This document shows positions 24,190 through 33,694 of a stretch of 64,000 bases of DNA, in pieces. The translations under genes were made by a program, and so were the position numbers. Origin of the DNA: Thiocystis violacea (GTDB lineage Bacteria > Pseudomonadota > Gammaproteobacteria > Chromatiales > Chromatiaceae). Below the pieces are notes generated by a model, which worked only from the letters and a program-made list of their open reading frames with translations, did not search any database and was not told the origin of the DNA. The stretch's first letter is position 1, and each line of letters starts with the position of its first letter. Location: assembly GCF_016583565.1 (NCBI RefSeq), contig NZ_NRRF01000007.1, positions 1 to 64,000 of the forward strand, in the 5' to 3' direction.

Positions 24190-26049
24190 ATGAGCAGTGT
24201 TCACGACGGCGCCAAACGTACCGGCAATCAGAGACTGCTTCGGTGGGTCGACGAAATCGCCGCCCTATGCAATCCGGACCGTGTTTACTGGTGTGACGGC
24301 AGTCAGGAGGAGTACAACCGGCTGTGCGAGGAGATGGTCGAGACCGGCTCCTTCGTTCGGCTCAACCCAGAGAAGCGTCCGAACAGCTATCTCGCCTGCT
24401 CGCATCCCAGCGATGTCGCCCGCGTCGAGGATCGCACCTTCATCTGCTCGCGACGCGAGGAAGATGCCGGACCCACCAACAACTGGATGGATCCGCGCAA
24501 GGCCAAGCCCCTGCTCAAGACGATCTTCAAGGACTGCATGCAGGGCCGCACCCTCTACGTCATCCCCTTCAGCATGGGACCCTTGGGGTCTCCGATCGCC
24601 CATATCGGCGTCGAGATCACAGACTCGCCTTACGTCGTGGTCAATCAGCGCATCATGACTCGGATGGGTCAGGCCGTGCTGGATACGCTTGGCGATGAGG
24701 GTGAGTTCGTGCCCTGCGTGCACTCCGTGGGTGCCCCGTTGCGGCCGGGCGAGCAGGACGTGCCCTGGCCCTGTGCCTCGCGTGTCGAGGACAAGTACAT
24801 CAGCCATTTCCCGGAGACGCGGGAGATCTGGTCCTACGGCAGCGGCTATGGCGGCAACGCCTTGCTCGGCAAGAAGTGCTTCGCGCTGCGGATCGCCTCG
24901 GTCATGGCGAGAGACGAGGGTTGGCTGGCCGAGCACATGCTGGTCATGGGTGTCGAGTCTCCAGAGCACGAGAAGCTCTATGTCGCCGCCGCCTTCCCGA
25001 GCGCCTGCGGCAAGACCAACTTCGCGATGCTCATCCCGCCCAAGGGCTACGAAGGCTGGAAGGTCACGACCATCGGCGACGACATCGCCTGGATCAAGCC
25101 GAACGAGGACGGGCGCTTCTACGCCATCAACCCCGAGTACGGCCTCTTCGGCGTCGCCCCGGGCACCAACGCGACCTCCAATCCCAATGCCCTGGCGGCC
25201 CTCAAGGACAACAGCATCTTCACCAACTGTGCCCTGACGGATGACGGCGACATCTGGTGGGAAGGGCTGACCGAGGAGCCCCCGGAGCATCTGATCGACT
25301 GGCAGGGCAATGACTGGGTGCCCGGCTGCGGCAGGCCCGCGGCCCATCCGAACGCCAGGTTCACCGCTCCGGCATCGGCCTGTCCGTCCATCGACCCGGA
25401 GTGGGAGAATCCGCGCGGCGTCCCGATCAGCGCCTTCCTCTTCGGCGGGCGGGTCAGCAAGCACTTCCCGCTCGTCTTCCAGAGCTACAACTGGGAGCAC
25501 GGCGTCTACATGGCCGCCACCATGGGCTCCGAGGCGACCGCCGCATCCATCGGCCAGGCCGCCATGCGCCGTGATCCCATGGCCATGCTGCCCTTCTGCG
25601 GCTACAACATGGCCGACTATTGGCGCCACTGGCTACGGATCGGCCGCAGTCACGTCTCCACGCCGCCGCGCATCTTCCGCGTCAACTGGTTCCGCAAGGA
25701 CGAGCATGGCCGCTTCATGTGGCCGGGCTTCGGCGAAAACATGCGGGTGCTGGAGTGGGTCGTGAAGCGCTGCAACCATCAGGGCGCGGCGGTCGAGAGC
25801 CCCATGGGTTGGATACCGGACTATGACGCCTTCAACTGGGACGGCCTGGACTTCGACCGCAAGACCTTCTACGCCATCATGAACATCGATCGCGAGCACG
25901 CACGCCAGGAGACCAACGACCAGGAGGAACTCTTCACCCGCTTCGGCGACCACCTGCCGCGCGAGATGGAGATCGAGCGCGAGCTGCAACTCGCCCGCCT
26001 CTTTCACTCCCCCAAGGTCTGGGATCTGTCGGCAACCTCGCGGGACTGA
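24190..26049 (+). CDS. pckG: Phosphoenolpyruvate carboxykinase (GTP)
   Basis: A 619-residue GTP-dependent PEP carboxykinase interconverting oxaloacetate and PEP. The P-loop [10 protein letters not shown] (269-278) carries the active-site Cys of the GTP type, followed by TIGDDIAW with metal-ligand Asp. Substrate loops [22 protein letters not shown] and [14 protein letters not shown] are complete. Length is normal. GAGGA lies about 9 bases upstream of the ATG. It is a metabolic gene placed between T6SS-associated genes and is followed by a REP-like hairpin that could terminate it. Confidence 0.98.
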   Translation: MSSVHDGAKRTGNQRLLRWVDEIAALCNPDRVYWCDGSQEEYNRLCEEMVETGSFVRLNPEKRPNSYLACSHPSDVARVEDRTFICSRREEDAGPTNNWMDPRKAKPLLKTIFKDCMQGRTLYVIPFSMGPLGSPIAHIGVEITDSPYVVVNQRIMTRMGQAVLDTLGDEGEFVPCVHSVGAPLRPGEQDVPWPCASRVEDKYISHFPETREIWSYGSGYGGNALLGKKCFALRIASVMARDEGWLAEHMLVMGVESPEHEKLYVAAAFPSACGKTNFAMLIPPKGYEGWKVTTIGDDIAWIKPNEDGRFYAINPEYGLFGVAPGTNATSNPNALAALKDNSIFTNCALTDDGDIWWEGLTEEPPEHLIDWQGNDWVPGCGRPAAHPNARFTAPASACPSIDPEWENPRGVPISAFLFGGRVSKHFPLVFQSYNWEHGVYMAATMGSEATAASIGQAAMRRDPMAMLPFCGYNMADYWRHWLRIGRSHVSTPPRIFRVNWFRKDEHGRFMWPGFGENMRVLEWVVKRCNHQGAAVESPMGWIPDYDAFNWDGLDFDRKTFYAIMNIDREHARQETNDQEELFTRFGDHLPREMEIERELQLARLFHSPKVWDLSATSRD

Positions 26050-26066
26050 GGTAGGTGGACAAATAG

Positions 26067-26123
26067 GTGGGAGCGGCGCCTCGCCGCGACCGCGCGCCGA
26101 TCGCGCCGGGGTAGCGCTCCCAC
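26067..26123. repeat. REP-like palindromic element, copy 2
   Basis: Starts GTGGGAGCGGCGCCTCGCCG and ends AGCGCTCCCAC, closely matching the copy at 5928-5985. It sits between the convergent 3' ends of pckG and the autotransporter and could serve as a bidirectional terminator. A short GCTGACAG direct repeat follows at about 26131-26150. Confidence 0.75.
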
Positions 26124-26164
26124 CTTGGCGGCTGACAGCTGATTGCTGACAGCCCTTGCCTGGC

Positions 26165-28816
26165 TCAATAGAACTCCCACCGAACACCCGCGTCGATCAG
26201 GTGATCCGTCCAGTCGCTCTTGTCGATCAGGGTGCTGTAGTTGATGAAGGACGACACGCCTTTCGGGAACACCGCTGAGAGGCCCAAGCTGATGCGGAAG
26301 TAGTCCCGGTCCGGATCATCCGTATTGATGAGGAAGGTCGTGCTCGTCGGATCCGCGGCGAAGCGGGCCGACAGGGCCGAGGCGTCGTTGTCGTACTCAT
26401 GCTCCCACTCGATGCGGGCCTGCGGCACCAGCACGGCCGTCTCGGTGTTGAAGACACGCGAGATGCGCGCGCCCAGTGTGGAGGTGACCGAGGTCGCGTC
26501 GAATCCGTCCATCTCCAGATTCAAGCCGCCCGCGTCCGTCTCACGATAGCTATCCACGTCGACGCTCAGATAGGCGACCCTGCCGTAGACGCCGTAGGCG
26601 AAGGGACCCTCGTTGATGTCGTAGCCGGTGCCCAGGCTGGCGCCGAACTGGGTGCCGCTGAAGGCGGCCCTGGCCTGGCGGCTGACCGTATCCAGCGATG
26701 AGGTGATTTGGTAGTCGATGTTGCGCTTGGAGTCGTAGTCGTTCCAGCCGTACTCGACGATGGCGTCCAGGTAGAGCCGTTCGGTGAGATAGCTGGTCGC
26801 ATAGGCGGCGAGGTGCCAGGTCTCGGTATCCAGGCCGCCGTCGTCGGAGTCGAAGTTCACGTTGTTGGTTGCATAGCCGAAGGCGCCGCCGGCGATCAGA
26901 TCCTCGGTGAAGCGGTAGTCGACACCGCCGGTGATGCCGGTCGTGCTGTAGTCGAAGCCGGTCTCGTTGGCGGTCTTGTCCTTGTCGCCGAAGTTGACGG
27001 TGCCGTTGAGGAAGAAGCCCCATTTGCCGAAGGTTCCGTCGGCACTGGCGCCACTCCCGCTCGCACCGGATGCGAGCGCGGCCAGCTGCCTGCCGGAGAG
27101 GCTCTCGCCGTCCATGTTCAGCGCGAGCGATCCGAAGTCGATGCCCTTGGAGCCGGCCCGCAGCGCGGCCAGGCGGGAGCCGACATTGGCCATCTGCTGC
27201 GTGCCGGTCTCGATCCCCGCGGTCTTGGCGGCGGTGGCCTTTTCGTTGGTGACCTGCTCCAGGGTGTTGGGAATCCCCGCCGCGCGCGGATTGGACAGCA
27301 TGTTGGAGCATTGGGTGAGCAGGTCTTCCTGCGCGGCCGTGCGCTGCGACATGGACGCCAGCTGCGGACAGACGGTCTCGATGGCCTGCGCGACGCTGCG
27401 CTGGTTCGGGGTGAGTCCGGGAAGTGTCGAGAGCGTGTTGGACGCGGTCACGTTTGCCTGCACCGCGACGAAGGTCGCGTTGCCCAAGGCGTCCGTGATG
27501 CGGATCCGGTTGACGAAGGCGAGGTCGGATTGTGCGCTCGCCGGGATGTCGACCGAGTACTCGGCCGATCCGGCGGCGGAGAGCTGGGCGGGCGCGACGC
27601 TGCCCACGATGCCGCCGCTGACGCCGACGACGCTCAGCACGTAGGGCGCACGGCCGCCGCTGACGCTGAAGCTCTTCGTGACCGTGCTGGCGACGTTGAC
27701 CAGCGAATTCGCGCTCAGGGAGATGTCCGACGGACTCGCCGACAGGGCCGGGCCGACAGGGGCATTGACGCTCAAGGTCAGGGTTGAGGTCGCGCTTTGC
27801 TGCAGGGTTCCCAGACCGCTGTCCTTCACCTCGACCGTCGCCGAATAGGTGCCGGACTCGGCCGTGGTCGGGATGGCATAGCTGAAGGTCAATGTTCCAC
27901 CTGCGCCAGGTCCGGAAAGCTGCGCCCCGGTGGGACCAGAGACGATCTCGGCCGTGTAGCCGGGGATTCCGCCGGAGAGGGTCCAGGTCGCCTCGACCGT
28001 GTCACCGGGCTGGAATTCACCGAGATTCTGGGAGCTTGGGCTGAGGACGAGTGGGTCGGCGGTGAGGTTGACGTTGACCGCGACGGTTGCCGAGTTGTTG
28101 CCGCAGGCGTCGCCGCTGGAGGCGCCGTTGATCGTGAGCGTGTCCGAGAAGTCGCCGGTCGCGCTGGCCGGGATGGTGTAGCTGATGACGCCGTTGGACA
28201 GGCTGACGGTCGTGCCGCTGGCGCTGGTCACCTGATAGGGCGAGACGCCGCCCGAGACCTGGACCGACAATGACTGTGTGCTGCCGGGCGTCCCCGCGAT
28301 GCGGGTGCCTGCAGGGCTCGCGACGAGCGGGTTGTTGACCGTGATCCGGATCGGGGTCGTCGTGCTTTCCTCGGCGCGACAGAAGAACTCCGCGCCGTCT
28401 TGGACACAGTCCCGCTCCCAGATGACGTCGAGGCTGTCCGAGAGGACCGAGCAATGCTCGGCGTCGGTCGGCACTCGAACGTCGACGAAATCGCCGGTCG
28501 GTGTCAGCGTCTTGGACCCTTGGATGGTGCCGTTGTCTTCCGTCCAGGTCGCGCTGCTGAGACGCTCGTAATAGGTGGTGGCGTTGGCGGTGTCTGGGCT
28601 CGTTCTGGGGGGCGCGGGCTCGATGTCGATTCTCAGGGCGGATCCAGGTGTCAGCACCTCGTTGGGCGACGCTGGACTGAACGTCGGCTCGGCGTGCGCG
28701 GCCCCCATCGTCAGACTCGCCAGCAGCGTCGCGGCCGCGAAGGCGCCTGCGCGGAATGTTGAGCGTCTGCCTGCGCCGCTCACCTCGATATCTCTGGTCA
28801 TCATGTACGCCCCCAT
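26165..28816 (-). CDS. Autotransporter with Ig-like passenger repeats
   Basis: An 883-residue outer-membrane protein. The signal peptide is clear (FRAGAFAAATLLASLTMGAAHA-EP). The passenger (about 45-500) carries at least three Ig-like/cadherin-like repeats with the pattern GGxxPYxV and YSVDIPAS- or YTIPASA-type strands. A helical linker (about 500-590) is followed by a C-terminal autotransporter barrel ending in RWEFY. The barrel resembles that of the protein at 20050-21477. A role in adhesion or surface contact is plausible but not shown. ATG 28816 is used; ATG 28804 is an alternative. Confidence 0.9.
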   Translation of the reverse strand: MGAYMMTRDIEVSGAGRRSTFRAGAFAAATLLASLTMGAAHAEPTFSPASPNEVLTPGSALRIDIEPAPPRTSPDTANATTYYERLSSATWTEDNGTIQGSKTLTPTGDFVDVRVPTDAEHCSVLSDSLDVIWERDCVQDGAEFFCRAEESTTTPIRITVNNPLVASPAGTRIAGTPGSTQSLSVQVSGGVSPYQVTSASGTTVSLSNGVISYTIPASATGDFSDTLTINGASSGDACGNNSATVAVNVNLTADPLVLSPSSQNLGEFQPGDTVEATWTLSGGIPGYTAEIVSGPTGAQLSGPGAGGTLTFSYAIPTTAESGTYSATVEVKDSGLGTLQQSATSTLTLSVNAPVGPALSASPSDISLSANSLVNVASTVTKSFSVSGGRAPYVLSVVGVSGGIVGSVAPAQLSAAGSAEYSVDIPASAQSDLAFVNRIRITDALGNATFVAVQANVTASNTLSTLPGLTPNQRSVAQAIETVCPQLASMSQRTAAQEDLLTQCSNMLSNPRAAGIPNTLEQVTNEKATAAKTAGIETGTQQMANVGSRLAALRAGSKGIDFGSLALNMDGESLSGRQLAALASGASGSGASADGTFGKWGFFLNGTVNFGDKDKTANETGFDYSTTGITGGVDYRFTEDLIAGGAFGYATNNVNFDSDDGGLDTETWHLAAYATSYLTERLYLDAIVEYGWNDYDSKRNIDYQITSSLDTVSRQARAAFSGTQFGASLGTGYDINEGPFAYGVYGRVAYLSVDVDSYRETDAGGLNLEMDGFDATSVTSTLGARISRVFNTETAVLVPQARIEWEHEYDNDASALSARFAADPTSTTFLINTDDPDRDYFRISLGLSAVFPKGVSSFINYSTLIDKSDWTDHLIDAGVRWEFY

Positions 28817-29284
28817 GGATCAGGATCTTACTGTTTGGTCCAAACCCGATATCACGACTCCAGTCAGGTGTTTGATTGGAAAGTCGGACATCAGGCTTGT
28901 ACGAACGTCTGCGGTGTCTCGCCTTGGCATGCCTAGCGCTGCTGGAGAGAGCCTTGTCGTGCGAGTGCGGTTGCCGTCCGGCCTGGCGAATGTTGCGTTT
29001 CCGCAACAATAAAGTCGGCGTGACCGCGCCGGCTCGGTTGTGACTCTCGATCTTATAATCACAACAATTTGATCTGGAGAGCTTTTTTTTGCCGTTCCGC
29101 CGTAGGTCTGAGTTGATGCGAGAATCGCACGGTTTTCATTCTAGACTATTTCGCCCGATTGTCCCCTCTGCCGGGTCGCCTTGGAGATGCGCGCAAGCAT
29201 GACCCTCGCGCGAGTCGCCGAGGGCCATCCGATCGCTATACTGAAAACCAGGTCCACACTCAGACTAAAGCCAAGGTGAACCAG
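28817..29284. other. Divergent upstream region, autotransporter / Sel1 lipoprotein
   Basis: A 468-bp, relatively AT-rich gap between divergently read genes. A TATAAT box lies at 29054-29059 (plus strand) without a good -35, and a run of T follows near 29084. A small perfect inverted repeat TGCGA-GAA-TCGCA lies near 29118. No protein-coding segment is supported. Confidence 0.4.
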
Positions 29285-30238
29285 ATGCTTCGGGACTTCG
29301 GTAAAGCTGTGCGCGTTTCAATCTGCTCCGGCCTGCTCGTGATCGGTGTAGGAGGTTGCGTCAACACACAAGAGACGAGCGACGTCGCCGGCATCGAACC
29401 CATCGCGCCTGGGCGCGGGGTCGACGACTACGTTTTGGTCGACTGTCTGCTGCCGGGCCAGATCCGCCAGCTGGGGACCCGCATGACCTATCTGGCCCCA
29501 CGGCGCATGGTCAAGTCCACCAAGTCGGACTGCGGCATCCGGGGGGGCGAGTTCGTCCTCTTCGACCGCTCGGACTATGGCAGCGCCTTGCAGGCGCTCC
29601 TGCCCAAGGCGCAGGGTGGGGATCCAGTCGCCCAGACCTATGTGGGTGAGATCTATGAGAAGGGGTTGGGGCTTTCCGCTCCTGACTACGCCAACGCGGC
29701 CAGCTGGTATCAGCGGGCGGCGGTGCAGAGCCACAGCCCGGCTCAGACCTATCTCGGCTCCTTGTACGAGCGCGGGCTGGGTGTGCCGACGGACAAGGCG
29801 AAGGCGCTCGACCTCTACCGCCAGGCCTCCGGGCTGACCGAGGATCGGCTGATCTTCGAGTCCAAGCTCAAGGCGGAGCGGGCGGCCTTCCAGCAGGAGA
29901 TCGCGGTGCGCAATCGGGTTGCCGCGTCACTGCGCACCCAGTTGCGTCAGGCGTCCGCGAGCAAGCCGAGTCCCCGCAAGACCACCTCGGGCGGTGGCGG
30001 GGCGACGCGCGCGCAGTTGGCGCGTCAGGCCAAGAGCCAGCAGCGCGATGCCCAGAGCGAGGCCGATCGCGTCAAGAAAGAGATCCATGCCATCGAGCAG
30101 ATCAAGCAGAGCGATGCGGATCGCGGGGCGTCCGGGGACAACGGGAAGACGGCACAGCTCGGCAAGCTCGAACTGACACGGCGGGAGCAGTACCGGTCGC
30201 TACTCGATACCTCGCGTCAGCTGTCTCAGGTGGATTAG
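29285..30238 (+). CDS. Sel1-repeat lipoprotein
   Basis: A 317-residue protein. From ATG 29285 the N-terminus is a lipoprotein signal ending VGGC (about residues 20-23). Two Sel1-like repeats are visible (AQTYVGEIYEKGLGLSAPDY, AQTYLGSLYERGLGVPTDKA). They are followed by a long basic, Gln/Lys-rich coiled-coil tail (about 190-317). Sel1 proteins scaffold complexes. It converges on the kinase gene 10 bp away. It could be an envelope sensor or partner for that kinase, as TagQ/TagR are elsewhere, but there is no sequence similarity to those. Confidence 0.85.
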   Translation: MLRDFGKAVRVSICSGLLVIGVGGCVNTQETSDVAGIEPIAPGRGVDDYVLVDCLLPGQIRQLGTRMTYLAPRRMVKSTKSDCGIRGGEFVLFDRSDYGSALQALLPKAQGGDPVAQTYVGEIYEKGLGLSAPDYANAASWYQRAAVQSHSPAQTYLGSLYERGLGVPTDKAKALDLYRQASGLTEDRLIFESKLKAERAAFQQEIAVRNRVAASLRTQLRQASASKPSPRKTTSGGGGATRAQLARQAKSQQRDAQSEADRVKKEIHAIEQIKQSDADRGASGDNGKTAQLGKLELTRREQYRSLLDTSRQLSQVD

Positions 30239-30248
30239 GGCGGCGGGT

Positions 30249-33200
30249 TCAGTCCTGGTCTTTCTTGGCGGGGCCGTCGTGTGCCAGCCGAAAGCCGACG
30301 AAGCTGAAGCGTGACTCGGGGAAGTTGCGATTGCGGTAGGCGCAGCGGACCAGGGCGGGGCCGCTGTTCCAGGCGCCGCCGCGCATGACCCGTGGCCCGT
30401 CGAGCGTTGCGGGGGCGCAGAGCAGCTCGTTGCCGCGGTAACCGGCGTCGTACTCGGAGCAGGTCCACTCCCAGACGTTGCCGAGCAGATCGAAGAGGCC
30501 CCAGGGGTTCGGTCTTAGGCTGCCGACGGGTGCGACCCATTCCTGTCCGTCACCGCATGCGAAGCCGAAGGCCCAGCCCGCTTTCTTGTCCGCGGAGTTG
30601 GAGTAGAGGCAGGCGTCATTGCCCTCCGAGGCATCGCCCCAGAAGCGCGCGCTGGTCGAGCCGGCACGCGCGGCGAATTCCCACTCCGCCTCGCTCGGCA
30701 GGCGGAAGTGGCGACTGGTCTTTTTATTGAGCCAGGCGAGGTATTTCATGGCGTCGTTCCAGCTCACGCAGCTGACTGGATCGGCGTCGCCCGTGGCTTG
30801 GTACTTGTTGGGCTTACGCCAACTCGCCCAGGGCTTGGTGCCCCAGGTGCTCGGTTTGTCGTTGCGGTCCAGGGCCTCGCAGCCATTCATGTTGCCGGCC
30901 CCGCGCTCGGCGTCCGTGCGGTAGCCGGTCGCCTTGACGAAGGTGGCGAACGCCTTGACGGTGACTTCGAAGCGTCCGAGCTGGAAGTCCTCCACGCAGG
31001 CGCGATGTTGGCGTTCATCCAGCTCCCGACCTTCCTCGCTCTCCGGGCTCCCCATCTCGAAGCAGCCGCCGCGGATGTCGACCATCTCCGGCAAGACATC
31101 ACGCCGGCGCTGCAGATCCTCCTGCAGGCTCGCAAGTTTGGCGTGGTCCGGGCTGATTCTCTGCAGGCGTGCCAGCGCGGCCTCGGCATCGTCCAGCCGG
31201 TAGCTGTCGAGCAAGGGCGGGATCAGCGCGGCGACCCTGTCCCCCAATGCCAGCACGGCCGAGGCTGCCCGCGCATTGGCTGGCTCCAGGGCGAGGATCT
31301 GCTGGTAGCACGCGTGGGCATCCAGCGCATTCGCTAGCGTCAGCTCAGCGGGTGGGAATCGGGCATCACAGTCCGCCAACCGCTCCGCGATCTGCTGTAA
31401 TTTCGCCTGGATGTCGCGGATGCGCTCGCGCAGCTCGGACAGGCCGGCGTGCGTCGGCAGGATCTTGAGACCTTCCTCGACCAATGCGAGGCTGGTGTCC
31501 CGGTCGCCCTTGTCGAAGGCTGCCAGCGCGCGGCTCAGGAGGTCATCGGCGCGGCGCTGGCGCTCTGCGTCCTGTGCGGCTTGGATGCCTTCCTTGAGCT
31601 GCTTGAGATCGGCATCCTCGGGATCCAGTGCGAACCCCTGCTCAACCAGCGCCAGTGCCTGTTGATGGTTGCCGCTCGCGAGCTGTGCCTTGGCGTCCTT
31701 GACGATGGCGGCGATCTGTTGGCGCTTGCGTTGATCGCGCTGTCGCTTGACGGATTCGCGTAGGTCCAAGAGCCGCGCATTCCGCGGGTGGCTTCCCAGC
31801 GCGAGGTCAATGGCATCCCGTGCCTGCTCCAGCTGCTCGGCGGCGATCAGGTCCGTGATGTGATGCAGGACATCGTCCAAGTCCTGTTGCTTCGCCAGCT
31901 TGTCCGCGACCTCTGCCTTCAAGGCGAGCAGTCCACTGTGGTCGGGCACAAGCGCCAGGCCCTCGTCCGCGAGCCGCCTGGCTTCGTCGAGCTGGTTTGC
32001 ATCCATGGCGGCGCGTGCGCGTGCGAGCAGATCCTCCGCCCGCCGTGCGCGCTGTGCGTCGATCGCCTGCTCCAGCTCCGCCTTCAGCGCCGTGAGATCG
32101 GCGCGCCCGGGCATCAGCGTTAGCGCCTCCTCGACCTTCGCCAGGCTTTCCGGCAGCTGGTTCTCGCGCCTCAGCGCCTGGGCTTCGGCGAAAAGCCTGT
32201 CGGCGCGGGCGCGATGCTCGACCAGCGACTTGAGCGTCATGAGCCGGGCGTCGTTCGGCGTAATGGCGAGTCCAAGCTGAAGCGCTCGCAGGCTTGAGTC
32301 GAGTTCGGACTTGAGGAGGTGCCTGATCGCGAGGTCTTCGTACTGCGCGGCCGTCTCCGGGCGATTCGGTGGCGGTGCCGGTAGCTGCGCCAGGATGGCC
32401 GTGCGCGGACCCTCGTTGATGCGGGGGACGATGATGACGGCGCCGATGCCCAGCACGAGGATGATGCCGATGAGGGCGAAGAGGTCCCGCTTCCTGCGGC
32501 GAGCCGGCTTGGCGGGCGGTGCCGTGGGGCCAGTGTCGTGGCCGCGCGGGACGATGCGCGTGGCGTCATCCTCGGCCAGGGTCGAGGTGGTGGTTTCCAG
32601 GGACTCGAGCGCGCGGATGAGCTGACCGGCGCTGGCGAACCTGTCGTCCGGCTTCTTGGCGATGAGTTTGTCGAGAATCGGCTGGTAGGCGGACAACTCT
32701 CGCGGAAGACGCGGGATGGGGTCGTTGCAATGCTTCATCGCGAGACTGACCACGTCGTCCGCCTCGTAGGGCAGGTGCTCGGTCAGCATCTCGTAGAAAA
32801 CGACGCCCAGGCTGTAGAGGTCGGAGCGGGCATCGAGCGGCTGTCCGGTGCTCTGCTCGGGGCTCATGTAGCGCGGACTGCCGATGACCATGCCGTAGCT
32901 GGTGAGCTGCATGGAGTCCGGGTCGCGGGTGACCGCCCGCGCGATGCCGAAGTCCGTGAGCACAGGGGTGCCGTCGCTGCGGAAGAGGATGTTCTGCGGC
33001 TTGACGTCGCGATGGATGACGCCGCGCGCGTGCGCCACCGCCAGCGCCTCGGCGATCCGTTTGGTGATGCCGATGGCGCGCGAGGCCGGCATCCCACGCT
33101 TGATCTCGTCGGCCACCGTCCCGCCCGGCAGGTATTCCATCGAGAAATAGTGGTAGCCGTCGCTCGAATCGAAATCGTAGATAGTGACGATCTGCGGGTG

Positions 33201-33386
33201 CTGGAGCTGGGCGATGATCTGCCCTTCCTTGACGAAGCGCGAGGTGAAGTCGCCACCCGTCATGGCGATGGGCTTCATGACCTTGAGCGCCACGTCGCGC
33301 GTCAGGCGATCCTGGCGGGCCAGGTACACAGTGGCCATGCCGCCGCTGCCGAGCTCACGGATGATGGTGTACCCAGGGATCTTCAC
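30249..33386 (-). CDS. ppkA: T6SS-associated Ser/Thr kinase PpkA with C-terminal FGE domain
   Basis: A 1045-residue membrane kinase. Residues 1-270 form a complete Hanks-type kinase: GSGGMATV (13-20), Lys 35, HRDVKPQN (125-132) and DFG (145-147). One transmembrane helix (about 299-318) places the rest in the periplasm: a long helical region with TPR-like repeats (ALxLxPxxxxLxxL, about 330-760) and a formylglycine-generating-enzyme/SUMF1-like domain (about 768-1035, from RGGCFEMGSPESEEG to FVGFRLAH). In Pseudomonas PpkA phosphorylates the FHA protein and triggers T6SS firing. Here fha is divergent and the phosphatase is in the same cluster. The FGE domain is likely a binding or sensor module. 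Confidence 0.93.
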   Translation of the reverse strand: MKIPGYTIIRELGSGGMATVYLARQDRLTRDVALKVMKPIAMTGGDFTSRFVKEGQIIAQLQHPQIVTIYDFDSSDGYHYFSMEYLPGGTVADEIKRGMPASRAIGITKRIAEALAVAHARGVIHRDVKPQNILFRSDGTPVLTDFGIARAVTRDPDSMQLTSYGMVIGSPRYMSPEQSTGQPLDARSDLYSLGVVFYEMLTEHLPYEADDVVSLAMKHCNDPIPRLPRELSAYQPILDKLIAKKPDDRFASAGQLIRALESLETTTSTLAEDDATRIVPRGHDTGPTAPPAKPARRRKRDLFALIGIILVLGIGAVIIVPRINEGPRTAILAQLPAPPPNRPETAAQYEDLAIRHLLKSELDSSLRALQLGLAITPNDARLMTLKSLVEHRARADRLFAEAQALRRENQLPESLAKVEEALTLMPGRADLTALKAELEQAIDAQRARRAEDLLARARAAMDANQLDEARRLADEGLALVPDHSGLLALKAEVADKLAKQQDLDDVLHHITDLIAAEQLEQARDAIDLALGSHPRNARLLDLRESVKRQRDQRKRQQIAAIVKDAKAQLASGNHQQALALVEQGFALDPEDADLKQLKEGIQAAQDAERQRRADDLLSRALAAFDKGDRDTSLALVEEGLKILPTHAGLSELRERIRDIQAKLQQIAERLADCDARFPPAELTLANALDAHACYQQILALEPANARAASAVLALGDRVAALIPPLLDSYRLDDAEAALARLQRISPDHAKLASLQEDLQRRRDVLPEMVDIRGGCFEMGSPESEEGRELDERQHRACVEDFQLGRFEVTVKAFATFVKATGYRTDAERGAGNMNGCEALDRNDKPSTWGTKPWASWRKPNKYQATGDADPVSCVSWNDAMKYLAWLNKKTSRHFRLPSEAEWEFAARAGSTSARFWGDASEGNDACLYSNSADKKAGWAFGFACGDGQEWVAPVGSLRPNPWGLFDLLGNVWEWTCSEYDAGYRGNELLCAPATLDGPRVMRGGAWNSGPALVRCAYRNRNFPESRFSFVGFRLAHDGPAKKDQD

Positions 33387-33694
33387 TGATGGGCTGCGTC
33401 CGGAGAGAGGTGGGTGAGGGCCAGGAGGCCCGCTCGCTGCATCCTAGCCAGGGGCAACTGGCGGGGCAACCGCGGACGCGCTGTCCGGCCACTGGCATTG
33501 CGCTGTCCCCGACTTGTCTATCGCGGGTGAATGCGCTGCAATGTCTTGGCCGTTCTGTCCGATGATCCGTCTCGGCGAGCGGCTTCGATGAGCAGGGCGG
33601 CCCTGTCAGAAGCCATCTCGCGGGATCTCATGGCCCCGCGTGGGAAACGCCGCGAGCCGAGGGCTCGCGAGTCCTTTGTCCGGAGAGCCACTGA
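33387..33694. other. Divergent region ppkA / fha
   Basis: 308 bp between divergently transcribed kinase and FHA genes, so both promoters should be here. I see no clear -10/-35 pair, palindrome or open frame with similarity. Confidence 0.4.
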
